A model generated the notes under the pieces. That model was not told the origin of the DNA. It worked only from the letters and a program-made list of their open reading frames with translations, and searched no databases. A stretch of DNA of 64,000 nt. It comes from RHLJ01 sp048058975. Its GTDB lineage: Bacteria > Bacteroidota > Rhodothermia > Balneolales > Balneolaceae. Shown here one piece after another: positions 53,923-63,276 of this stretch (positions within the stretch are counted from its first letter, which is position 1; the number at the start of each line of letters is the position of its first letter). Made by a program: the position numbers and the translations under genes. The DNA lies in contig JBLLNP010000023.1 in assembly GCA_048058975.1 (NCBI GenBank), positions 13,095 to 77,094 of the forward strand. Reading direction: 5' to 3'.

Positions 53923-54111
53923 ATGAAATCACTTAAGTCTCTATTCGCCCTGCTTACTCTCGTTGCTATCTCTTTCGCTTGTGCTCCGGCTCAACAGTCT
54001 TCTGCCACGGCCGACGCCACTCAGCCTGAAACCGTAATCACCGTTACCGACGATGCTGCTTTCTCCGGCGGAAACGATGTGAAGCCTATTCTTAACAAAC
54101 CAAAAATTTAA
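53923..54111 (+). CDS. Array lipoprotein, copy 3
   Basis: Identical to copies 1 and 2. The mature peptide is Thr/Asp/Ala-rich and ends in the Lys-Pro-Lys-Ile tail. Confidence 0.85.
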   Translation: MKSLKSLFALLTLVAISFACAPAQQSSATADATQPETVITVTDDAAFSGGNDVKPILNKPKI

Positions 54112-54149
54112 TTCTCACTTAACTCATAATCCTAAACTCTATCTCTATC

Positions 54150-54338
54150 ATGAAATCACTTAAGTCTCTATTCGCCCTGCTTACTCTCGTTGCTATCTCT
54201 TTCGCTTGTGCTCCGGCTCAACAGTCTTCTGCCACGGCCGACGCCACTCAGCCTGAAACCGTAATCACCGTTACCGACGATGCTGCTTTCTCCGGCGGAA
54301 ACGATGTGAAGCCTATTCTTAACAAACCAAAAATTTAA
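54150..54338 (+). CDS. Array lipoprotein, copy 4
   Basis: Identical to the other copies, including silent positions, which implies very recent amplification, gene conversion or an assembly effect. Confidence 0.85.
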   Translation: MKSLKSLFALLTLVAISFACAPAQQSSATADATQPETVITVTDDAAFSGGNDVKPILNKPKI

Positions 54339-54376
54339 TTCTCACTTAACTCATAATCCTAAACTCTATCTCTATC

Positions 54377-54565
54377 ATGAAATCACTTAAGTCTCTATTC
54401 GCCCTGCTTACTCTCGTTGCTATCTCTTTCGCTTGTGCTCCGGCTCAACAGTCTTCTGCCACGGCCGACGCCACTCAGCCTGAAACCGTAATCACCGTTA
54501 CCGACGATGCTGCTTTCTCCGGCGGAAACGATGTGAAGCCTATTCTTAACAAACCAAAAATTTAA
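54377..54565 (+). CDS. Array lipoprotein, copy 5
   Basis: The last identical copy. Only the first eight bases of the spacer follow; then unique sequence leads without a terminator to the TPR-CHAT gene 54 bases on, so read-through into that gene is likely. Confidence 0.85.
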   Translation: MKSLKSLFALLTLVAISFACAPAQQSSATADATQPETVITVTDDAAFSGGNDVKPILNKPKI

Positions 54566-54619
54566 TTCTCACTGGGTTTTTAATTGTGAAAGGCTTTAAA
54601 AGATATAGTACATTCGAAC

Positions 54620-57600
54620 ATGAACATACTTTTAGGCCTTATACTAGGAGTCATATCCCTTCAACCGAGTTTTGAAAATAAAACTGTAGACCAAGCTCTT
54701 TTCTATATAAATGAAATTTCAAAAGAAAAGAACCTAAGTGAGAACTATTGGGCGCTGAACGAATTATATCAATCTACCTGTAGTGTAAATAACTCCGTCA
54801 TCAGAATTATTATTAATTCTGATAACAACAAAGCAAAAAACTATTTCGCAAGAGTCACATGTGGAGAAACTGAGAGCGAGCAAATAAAAAATAAAAATGA
54901 ACGTCTCAGAATAATCTCTCTTGAAGAAAAATTAGCTGGGTTAGGAGTTTACTATCTTTATAAATGAAAATAACTTAGAGAAAAAAAAAGCATTTCTAAA
55001 CTCACTTGATGATGAACTTGACCTTAGCCCTTCCCAGTTTACACTATTTTCTTCGATTTTAAGTAAGACCCCTCTCTCATTAAGCTCAATACCTGCCGAA
55101 GAAACAGATTTTATTTTTTATTCATTAATATTTAGCCGTCAGGTACAAACTTTTTTTAACCAGGAATCTTTAGGGGTTCTAGTTGATAAATGGCTTACAG
55201 ACTATCAATTAACTGAAGACAAACTCATATCTGCAATAAAAAAAGCAAATCTGGTTTATCTAACGTTTGAGCTGAGTAGATATAATTCAATACGAACAAT
55301 ATTACAATCTGTACTAGAAGATGAGTATTTCCCAAATTCTTCTATAAAGACTCGTTTCTTAAATGCAATTTCTTATTCGTTATTTATTATTGGAAGATAT
55401 GATGAATCTTTAACGGTACTTAGAAACCACCTTATTCCTCTTTCTACTTTTTTAGAATTAAAGAACCTACAAGATGAATCCATACTTACAAAAGGAGTGA
55501 ATCTATACTCTTTAGGTAAGTTCGGGGAAGCCAGGGATGTGTTTGAGTCTATTTATAATGACAGCACTTCTACAATAGATAAAGCACAGTTATTCAACAA
55601 CTTAAGTATTTGCTATCTAAAACTTGGTGAAAAAAATAAATACCTATCATACCAATTAAATGCTTTAAGTGAAGCCGAATCTGTATCCTATAAAAACCAA
55701 CTAATTATTCTAAGAAATCTCTTTGTTTATTATACCTCTATTAAGGATTCTGAAACTGCTTTAAGCTATTTAAATAGAGCAGAAAAGATCGCTGAAGAGA
55801 ATAATGATTCTTATGAACTCGCTGCCATTCATTCTTTTTCAGGTACTTTTTTCTGGAATATCTATAAAGATGCTGAAAAAGCGTTAAGTGAATTAAATAT
55901 GGCTCAGAGAGAATTGGATCCTTCTACAGATTTCTTTGATTTTGTTAACGCATTAAAAGAAGAGGCTAAGATTTTAGTTTCTATAAACAGGCTTGATGAG
56001 GCTACAAACAAATTCGAAGAACTTCGCCAACTTTCCATCCAAAGCTCAAATACACCAAATTATTTGGAATCACTCATTGGTTTAATGGAAATTGCATTAA
56101 TAGAGGATAACCTAACTGAAGCTTCATCGATTCTGGAAGAAATAAAAATTTACCCTCAGGATGATTTAGACTTCGAACTATCTGTGAAATATCATACTGT
56201 TTCAGCTTTGCTAGTTCATAAGCAAGGAAGCTCAAGAAAGGCTTATGATCAGTTTATCTCCGTAATTAAACAAATCACAGATAGAGCCAGAACAAGTATT
56301 AACTCACAGACAGGGTATTGGTCCATTGAATCTGAATTTATTGATGCTTTTAACGCCATATTAGCTATGCTGTTAGATCTTGGGGAGTATAATAAGGCTG
56401 TGCAATTACTTGATGAATTAAAAACCATAAATGACGTTGCTTTATATAATAGTCCAATCCTCAGAGCACAGCGACTATCTGAGGAAGAGCTGGCCAGTGA
56501 CCAATTGCTTAATGATCAAATTATACAGTTGAGAACGGAATTCCTTAATGCAGATTCTCCTACAGAAGAGTTCGATATAAAAGCCAAGATTGACGAGTTG
56601 TCTGCTCAAAGAGAGGAAATTCTGAACAAAATCAGATCAGATATTTCAATAAATCCTGTATCAGTTTGGTCAATCCAGAGAAAACTTCCAAAGGGAGAAA
56701 TGATCATTCATTATACTGAAGTAGGAGAAAAATTATATGCCAGTTATATAACAAAAAATCAGTTAGATATAGAGGTTATTTCTTTTGATGCTGAGAATAA
56801 ACAACTTTTCGAATACGCAGCAAACGAATTGGCTTCTTCCAAAACAAATCTGAACCTACTTCATGATGTTTACAAAACATTAAATCTTGATTCAAGGTTA
56901 CATCCAGAGATTTCCTCTATTACAGTTATCCCTGATAACTACTTGTACAGACTTCCATTAGCTATTTTACCTACTCAGAAACCAGCATCTCCTGTAAGCT
57001 ATGGCTCGGCCAGGTATCTGATTGAAGATTTTGAAGTCAATTACTTTACTTCACTTAATGAGATCTTAAATAACTCCAGAGACAATAAATCTGATACTCA
57101 CTTTGACTTTTCTGCTTATGCACTTTCTGACTTCAGCGATTTTGAGAATCGGAATTTACCGTCACTTCCTTTCGCTACCGAAGAAGTAAAAAATATTACC
57201 GCTAAGCTGGAAAACTTTAGTAGGAAAAATATTTTTCTGGAAGCTGAAGCAACTAAAACGGCATTTCTTGAAGGAGCAGCTACCTCAAAAATTATTCATG
57301 TTGCTACTCATAGTGAGGTCTCGGAACAAGACCCGTTGTTCTCAACCATTTATCTGAATAATAATAGCTCTAAAGAATTAGAATCATTATATGCGTACGA
57401 ACTTTTTGATGCAGATATGAATAATGACTTAATTATGCTCAATTCCTGTAGTTCCGGATCCGGAGGGTATTTACAGGGAAGTGGAATTATGGGGATCAGC
57501 AGAGCGCTGAGATATGCAGGGGCAAAAAGTCTTGCTCTAAATTTATGGTCGGTTGATGATAAGGCAGCTTCTGAGTTCGCAACTTTATTTTATGGGTCAA

Positions 57601-57815
57601 TAAATAGTGGCTTACCTAAATGGAAGGCAATGCGCGAAGCCAAACTCGCTTTACTGGAAACAGGAAATGCCAACCCATATTACTGGGGAGCTTATATGCT
57701 GATTGGGAATACTTCCCCTTTAACAGAAAAGCCAGCTAAAGCCGGCTTTTTGTATTCATTTCTGTTTGTTATGATTCTGATAGCAGGATTTACTATCAGA
57801 CAGAAAACGCATTAA
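54620..57815 (+). CDS. TPR-CHAT (caspase-like) protein with membrane anchor, frameshifted
   Basis: About 1,064 residues if read through. Frame one (54620-54967) starts with a signal-like MNILLGLILGVISLQ. The second frame is open from 54945 to 57815 with no usable start before GTG 55497, yet it codes continuously (KKKAFLNSLDDELDLSPSQF), so a one-base shift between 54945 and 54967 is needed; an extra T at 54948-54950 would explain it. TPR-like helices fill the first two thirds. The C-terminal CHAT domain has the catalytic pair His (codon 57309, VATHSE) and Cys (codon 57447, LNSCSSGSG). A helix near the end (LYSFLFVMILIAGF) plus RQKTH anchors it, placing TPR and CHAT outside the cytoplasm. Probably a peptidase. 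Confidence 0.85.
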
Positions 57816-58592
57816 CTAGCGTACACTTTGAAGAGCGTCTAAATTCGTTTTTGCAATTCTGCTGAATTGATTACCCATCTCTACTACTTTCTGGAAAGCA
57901 CTTTCAGCTTCACTTAAACGATCTAGTTGTAAATACGTATTTCCAAGGTACCAGTAACCTTTTTCCAGCACTTCGATATCAATAGTTGCTTGAGAGATAA
58001 CTTGTTCAAAATTAGAAACAGCTGATTCATATTCCCCGTAGTTATAGTGAATTGAACCTAATGTTAGAGATATTTCTGCTACTAATTCAGAATCTTCAAC
58101 ATCAGACAATTTAGCTTCTAATAAACTTACAGCATCTTCTACATTGCCGTTATTTACCATCTCAATTGCTTCTTTGATAACCTCACTTGTTGTTGCTGCG
58201 GGGCTATCCTCAGGACCACGAATAGTTCCTAAACCAATCTGCTCCAAAGCAGTTATTCCAGATAGTGTACTGGTAGAAGAATAGTTAACAACACTAATTA
58301 CACCTATAATAAGGGCGATAGCAGCAGCGGCACCATAATTTACAATTTTACGAAGTGTATAAACCGGAGCAACTTGTTTGCTTTCCCTTTCAGACTCAAT
58401 AACAGCCTTTAGGTTTGCCACGCTTTTGGTATAATCCAAGTAATAGCCGTCTTGAATTAATTCAGCCCAAAGATCATCTACTTCTTCCTGGTTCAGCTTT
58501 CCATTGATGTATAAATCAATTTTATACTCCAGGTCTTTTTTTACATTGCTTTCAATCATATTCTGATCTGTGAAATTGTTATTAATTTTCAA
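57816..58592 (-). CDS. Anti-sigma-like membrane protein with C-terminal TPRs
   Basis: A 258-residue bitopic protein. The cytoplasmic N-terminus (KKDLEYKIDLYINGKLNQEEVDDLWAELIQDG) has the helix pattern of zinc-free anti-sigma domains in Bacteroidetes. A membrane helix lies at residues 85-104, and a periplasmic part with three or four TPR motifs follows (AISLLEAKL-type AVSLLEAKLSDVED, ISLTLGSIHYNYGEYESAVSNFEQVI, GYWYLGNTYLQLDRLSEAESAFQKVVEMG). It probably holds the ECF sigma factor and senses through TPR contacts. Its stop abuts the TPR-CHAT stop. The start may also be Met12 (58559). A TGTAAC-N17-CTCTT site lies upstream, giving feedback. Confidence 0.78.
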   Translation of the reverse strand: MKINNNFTDQNMIESNVKKDLEYKIDLYINGKLNQEEVDDLWAELIQDGYYLDYTKSVANLKAVIESERESKQVAPVYTLRKIVNYGAAAAIALIIGVISVVNYSSTSTLSGITALEQIGLGTIRGPEDSPAATTSEVIKEAIEMVNNGNVEDAVSLLEAKLSDVEDSELVAEISLTLGSIHYNYGEYESAVSNFEQVISQATIDIEVLEKGYWYLGNTYLQLDRLSEAESAFQKVVEMGNQFSRIAKTNLDALQSVR

Positions 58593-58726
58593 CCTCGATA
58601 ACTGGAATTGACCTTAGTAAAAGCAAAAAATACCGTCTTTTTTTGTTCACTATTCTTAAATCGATACCCTATCAAATTCCTACAACACAACCAACTGCTC
58701 ATTTAGTTTAGTTGTTATCAACTTAG

Positions 58727-58754
58727 AAGAGATAGATGTTATCAATTTGTTACA
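58727..58754 (-). promoter_or_regulatory. ECF-type promoter, site 3
   Basis: On the minus strand TGTAAC (58754-58749), exactly 17 bases, then CTCTT (58731-58727), upstream of the anti-sigma-like gene. It matches sites 1 and 2 in both boxes and in spacing. Confidence 0.65.
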
Positions 58755-58877
58755 TTCCGTTACGAAATTATTTTCATTATTTAATTGCTTACAAGAGAAG
58801 TGTGCTAACTTAACATCACAAACATAAATATTTTTTAATAATTGACATACGCAGAATATTACCCCAAATACACTTTT

Positions 58878-60346
58878 ATGTGCTCTAACACACGATTGCT
58901 GACCATTTTAAGTTTAACGATTCTTTTTTTTGTGAGTTGTAAAACTCCTGAAACAATTGAAATAAGCGGAAACTTAGATTACATCGGAGAAAGTGATTTT
59001 TATATCGAAATAACTCCCCTTCACTATAAATACTCTCCAAAAAAAAGTATTCCGTTAACTGTTAACAAAGAACAATTCTTTGCTGAAATTGAGATTAAAG
59101 AACCCAGATTCTGTGGCTAGTACTACAGGACTACACTTATCCCTTTTATGCAGAACCCGGAACTGAGTTAAACTTTGATATTGTAAGATCAAGATTTCCT
59201 ATCGGAGTAAGTATTAAAGGATACGAAGCTGATTTAAATGAACGCTATCAAAAATATATTCAAGAGACAGTAAACCTTGATGATATTATTAAAGCCGAGA
59301 TGGATAAGTTTAAGGTCGGTGAGAAGAATACTGCTCTTGCATATTCAGAAATGAAACTTAAAAGTGCTAAAACTCATCTCGAAAACACCCCCCTCGAACC
59401 CCTTTATTTTCGGGTAATTGGTGAAGATCTGGTTCTGAAACTGAGAGCGGTAGAATACTCAGCCCGTCATATATCCGGTTACAATACTGACCAAGCTCGA
59501 AAAAAAGTAGTAAATGAAGCTTTCAACCAAGATTTTTTTTCACTGGAAGTTCTGAAAGCCCAAAGAGCAGGAATAAGAGATTTCAGTCATTATTATTCCC
59601 GTACATTTGGAATCTATGACAGCGTGATGAATACATATCAGAGCGCCTTAGCTGAGTATGACATTAAACAAGTAGCTTATACTGAATTAAATAAAAAGCG
59701 CATGCAGGTTATCGATTTAATCGAAGATCGAAATGCGAAAGCATACGCGGAATTGTTTATAGTAGCAGAACGAATCGGCGAGCAGCCCATTTCTATCTCC
59801 GAACCTACTTATTTTAAATACTTGGATGAATACAGTGACTTTCCGGAGTACACCAAGTTTATAACTTATTTTTATAATGAGATTAAGTCCGTTTCTCCGG
59901 GTCAGCCAGCTATTCCCTTCACACTTGCTGATCGCAATGCTGAGGTTCACACCCTTGATGAATATTCAGGTAAATTTGTATTACTTGATTTCTGGGCAGG
60001 TTGGTGCCAACCATGTTTGGTTGAATTCCCACATATGCGTGAAATTTATTCTGATTATTCCAGGGATGAGTTGGAAATCCTGGCAATCTCGACCGAGGTA
60101 GATAGCTTAGTTTGGATTCAGGATATCGCTAAATTTAAAAATCCATGGCCACAGCTTTATGGTGGTGATGGAATGGATCAGGAGATGTTCAAAGCATATA
60201 AAGGTGGTGGTATTCCTTTTTATATTCTGGTAGATCCGGATGGAAAAATTTCCCGATATAATGATATCCGTCCCTCCTTTAATTTTACCGAAGTTCTGGA
60301 TAGTTTATTGCTTCAATACAATCAAAAGACTGCATCCCTGGAATGA
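58878..60346 (+). CDS. TlpA-like thioredoxin-fold lipoprotein with DUF4369-like N-terminus, frameshifted
   Basis: About 489 residues if repaired. The lipobox is LFFVSC after MCSNTRLLTILSLTI. Residues 20-110 resemble the DUF4369 beta domain (IEISGNLDYIGESDFYIEITP), a helical middle follows, and the C-terminal TlpA/AhpC-TSA domain has the redox site WAGWCQPC and the cis-Pro loop GGGIPFYILVDPDG. The first frame stops at 59120. Adding one C to the CCC at 59103-59105 continues as KEPQILWLVLQDY in the second frame. The ATG at 58878 is used; an earlier TTG at 58842 is less likely. Probably a periplasmic thiol-disulfide oxidoreductase. It overlaps the GH3 gene by four bases. Confidence 0.82.
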
Positions 60347-61485
60347 AATACATACCACTTCTGCTTATTGCCGGATTAATACTTTCCTGTTCAGCAAAAC
60401 CAGCTGATGAAAAAAAATCAGAAACCGCTTTTACAGATCGTGAATTGGGTCAATTACTCGTAATAGGATTCAGAGGCACAGAGATTAATCCCGAAAGTGA
60501 TATTACTAAAAACATTAAGAACCTGAATCTCGGAGGTGTCATCTTATTCGATTATGACGCTGAGAGCGATAGTTATGGAAGAAATATAGAGTCTGATGAT
60601 CAGCTGCTGAAACTTGCTAGTTCTCTAGTCGCGTACTCATCAAACCCTCCATTTATCGCTATTGATCAGGAAGGGGGACAAGTTTCAGCACTTAAACCCC
60701 GAATGGGATTCCCTAAAACGGTTTCTGCGCAGTATTTAGGAGAATTGGATAAAGAAGACTCAACACGATTTTATGCTCGGCAAACAGCTCAGGAATTCAT
60801 GGTAGTTGGTGTTAATACTAATTTTGCGCCGGTTGTTGATGTAAATACCAATCCCAAAAATCCATTGATCACCGGATATGAACGTAGCTATTCATCAGAT
60901 CCTCAAAAAGTTGCAGAACATGCAGGTTATGTTATTGATGAGTTTGATGTGGAAGGGATTTTAACCGTGCTTAAACATTTCCCCGGACACGGCAGTTCAG
61001 CTTCAGGTTCACGATTGGAAATTTCTGATGTAACAGATTCCTGGAGTCCAGACGAACTTATCCCATATAAAACTCTTTTTAAAGAGAAAACCATTAATGC
61101 AGTAATGGCAGGACACATTTTTAATGCTAACATTGATCCCGACTGGCCTGCTACACTTTCTCATGCAACTATTAATGGGCTGCTCCGAGATTCGCTTGGT
61201 TTTGAGGGGGTCGTATTTTCTGACGACATGCAGATGGAAGCCATTCAGGAGAAATATGGGATGGAAACCGCTATTGAACAAGCTCTGAATGCCGGGGTTG
61301 ATGTTCTCATATTCCGAAATAATCATGTGTATGAAGAAGAGATCGCCCGACAGGCAATTGATATTATTCAAAAGCTTATTGCTGAAGGCAAAGTAAGCGA
61401 GGAAACCATACAAACTTCCTTAAACAGGATTGCCAAGCTCAAAAAGGATGTAATTGAAGATCTCTGCACATGTCTGAATTTCTAA
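60343..61485 (+). CDS. GH3-family lipoprotein, NagZ-like but with altered acid/base loop
   Basis: A 380-residue lipoprotein (lipobox LILSC) of glycoside hydrolase family 3, related to beta-N-acetylhexosaminidase NagZ. The substrate and nucleophile regions are FIAIDQEGGQVSALKPRMGFP, VNTNFAPVVDVNTNP, KHFPGHG and FEGVVFSDDMQMEAI (nucleophile Asp in SDDM). NagZ enzymes normally have Asp-Ser-His shortly after KHFPGHG; here the loop reads SSASGSRLEI, so the catalytic His is missing. It may be a slow enzyme, a phosphorylase-like variant or a binding protein. Location in the envelope rather than cytoplasm suits peptidoglycan turnover. It overlaps the HD gene by 16 bases. Confidence 0.85.
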   Translation: MKYIPLLLIAGLILSCSAKPADEKKSETAFTDRELGQLLVIGFRGTEINPESDITKNIKNLNLGGVILFDYDAESDSYGRNIESDDQLLKLASSLVAYSSNPPFIAIDQEGGQVSALKPRMGFPKTVSAQYLGELDKEDSTRFYARQTAQEFMVVGVNTNFAPVVDVNTNPKNPLITGYERSYSSDPQKVAEHAGYVIDEFDVEGILTVLKHFPGHGSSASGSRLEISDVTDSWSPDELIPYKTLFKEKTINAVMAGHIFNANIDPDWPATLSHATINGLLRDSLGFEGVVFSDDMQMEAIQEKYGMETAIEQALNAGVDVLIFRNNHVYEEEIARQAIDIIQKLIAEGKVSEETIQTSLNRIAKLKKDVIEDLCTCLNF

Positions 61486-62129
61486 AGAAAGAGATTCTTT
61501 TCAAGACCGAGGAATATGTAAAGAGTCGTTTAGAAGGCGACAGTGGACATGATTGGTGGCATATACTCCGTGTTCGAAATACCGCACTAACACTTGGAAG
61601 AGAGGAAAAAGCCAATTTATTTATTGTTGAACTCGCTTCGTTGCTTCATGATATTGCAGATCATAAGTTTCATGACGGAGACGAAAACATTGGCCCAAAA
61701 GTAGCGAGAGAATGGCTTCTTTCTTTGGATGTTGAAGACGCTATCGTCTCTCATGTGTGTCAAATTATCAAAGACATCTCATTTAAGGGCGCTCAGGTCG
61801 AAACTAATATGAAAACCATTGAAGGCAAAGTTGTTCAGGATGCGGACCGACTTGATGCTATAGGTGCGATAGGGATCGCCAGAGCTTTTTCATACGGAGG
61901 ATTTAGAAAAAGAGAATTATATAATCCTACCCAGAAACCTAACATGCATTCTTCCTTTCAGGAGTACAAAAAAGACAAAGGACATACCATCAATCATTTT
62001 TACGAGAAGCTTTTCTTACTTAAAGATCGAATGAATACTGCAACCGGAAAAAAACTTGCTCAGGAAAGGCACCGGTTCATGGAGGCGTATGTGGAGCAAT
62101 TTTTATTGGAATGGGATGGAGAAAAGTAG
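61470..62129 (+). CDS. HD-domain phosphohydrolase
   Basis: A 219-residue metal-dependent phosphohydrolase of the HD superfamily. Ligands are His in GHDWWHILRVRNTA, the His-Asp pair in ASLLHDIADHKFHDGDE and the late Asp in VVQDADRLDAIGAIGIARAF. It resembles E. coli YedJ-type predicted hydrolases with unknown nucleotide or phosphate substrates. There is no signal peptide. It overlaps GH3 upstream by 16 bases and the SGNH gene downstream by 14, so this five-gene operon is tightly packed. Confidence 0.9.
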   Translation: MSEFLKKEILFKTEEYVKSRLEGDSGHDWWHILRVRNTALTLGREEKANLFIVELASLLHDIADHKFHDGDENIGPKVAREWLLSLDVEDAIVSHVCQIIKDISFKGAQVETNMKTIEGKVVQDADRLDAIGAIGIARAFSYGGFRKRELYNPTQKPNMHSSFQEYKKDKGHTINHFYEKLFLLKDRMNTATGKKLAQERHRFMEAYVEQFLLEWDGEK

Positions 62130-63218
62130 AATCAGACGATTTGTTCTGAACCTTTCTTTGTTTTTTGGTAGTATTTTTTGTGCCCTTCTTATTTCTGAAG
62201 TACTTGTAAGATTATTTGTTCCACAGGATAAAAAAGTAACCTGGATCGAAATGCATCCAGATGGTTTTATGATGAACCAAGCCTCGGGATCCGCTATTCA
62301 TGAACTCGATGAAAGAAAAACAACCTATCACTTTACAAAATACCGAACCAGAGGGAGCAACAACCCTGATGCTAACAAAGAACGAATACTTACTCTTGGA
62401 GACTCTTTCACTTTTGGTTTGCACTTAGATCAGGAATACACATACATAAACCTGTTGCAACAAAAAGCGGATTCATTATATCCTGATTCCATTCAGCTCC
62501 TGAATGCAGCAATTGGCGGAACGGGCTTAGCGGACTGGCCCGGTTGGTTGGAAAATTTTGGAGAAATTTTCAGCCTGACCTGGTGATTATGTTTTTAAAT
62601 ACAAACGATATTGAGCGTTCTCTTTCAAAGAATCTTTTTGTTTACGATGAACTTAGCGACTCACTAATCCGGTCTCAACGATGGAAACCGAACGTTTTTT
62701 ACACTGAATTGGGGAATAAAACTTGGTACCGATGGCTACAGGAGCACTCAGAGCTAATGAATATCATCGTAAAGTTATTATGGAGGTATGTGTACTTTGA
62801 AGACGTTACTCATTCATTCGATCAAACTGCAACAAAGGTGCCAATTCCCTCTGAACAGCAATTTGATCCGGGTTCCTCTTATTCATTGCTCCTATCACAA
62901 AAAATTACACAGCGAATGGATGAATGGTGCACTAATAACGGTTGTGAATTTATACTAGCAACAACTGGTTTCTTTGAAACATCTAAACCTGACGATTACA
63001 CCTCCAGATTCTATAACTGGCTTACAACCTCAGACTCTCTCTCCTACCCTTTCTATGATGTAACTGATTGTGTGCTTGAAAAATCACAAAATGATCTTCC
63101 ATCTATTCAAATCCCAGGAGATTCTCATCCGAATGAACAAGGAGCACATTTTATAGCAGATTGTAGCTGGACCTGGCTCGAGATGGAACTTTCTGCAAAA
63201 TTATCGGGCCAAAACTGA
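62116..63218 (+). CDS. Membrane-anchored SGNH/GDSL hydrolase, frameshifted
   Basis: About 367 residues if repaired, starting MEKSRIRRFVLNL with an N-terminal membrane anchor. Block I is RILTLGDSFTFGL (nucleophile Ser), block II AAIGGTGLADW, block III MFLNTNDI and block V GDSHPNEQGAHF (Asp and His). The first frame stops at 62586 and the second begins at 62544. Adding one T to the TTTT at 62567-62570 gives GEIFQPDLVIMFLNTNDI. SGNH proteins of this layout often deacylate or acylate envelope polysaccharides. The order is complete, so the gene was recently intact or is mis-sequenced. Confidence 0.82.
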
Positions 63219-63276
63219 TTTTACCATTTCTGGTTTATCACTTACATTGTTTAGGGTGGGCAAACTATTAATTAAA

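Larger units (their letters stand above)
53461..54573 (+). repeat. Five-copy 227-bp perfect tandem repeat
   Basis: Five identical copies of a 189-base gene are separated by four identical 38-base spacers, with short shared flanks (TCTCTATC before copy 1, TTCTCACT after copy 5). No base differs between the copies. The unit carries no promoter motif or terminator. Confidence 0.95.

Noticed and set aside
53461..54573. Regular direct repeats as a possible CRISPR array
   Set aside because: The unit is 227 bp, contains a complete gene, and the spacers are identical, so it is a tandem gene array.
57728..57757. Hairpin AGCCAGC-TAAA-GCCGGCT followed by five T
   Set aside because: It lies inside the TPR-CHAT coding sequence before the membrane anchor, and the stem has a mismatch. 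A terminator there would remove the anchor, and I see no support for that.
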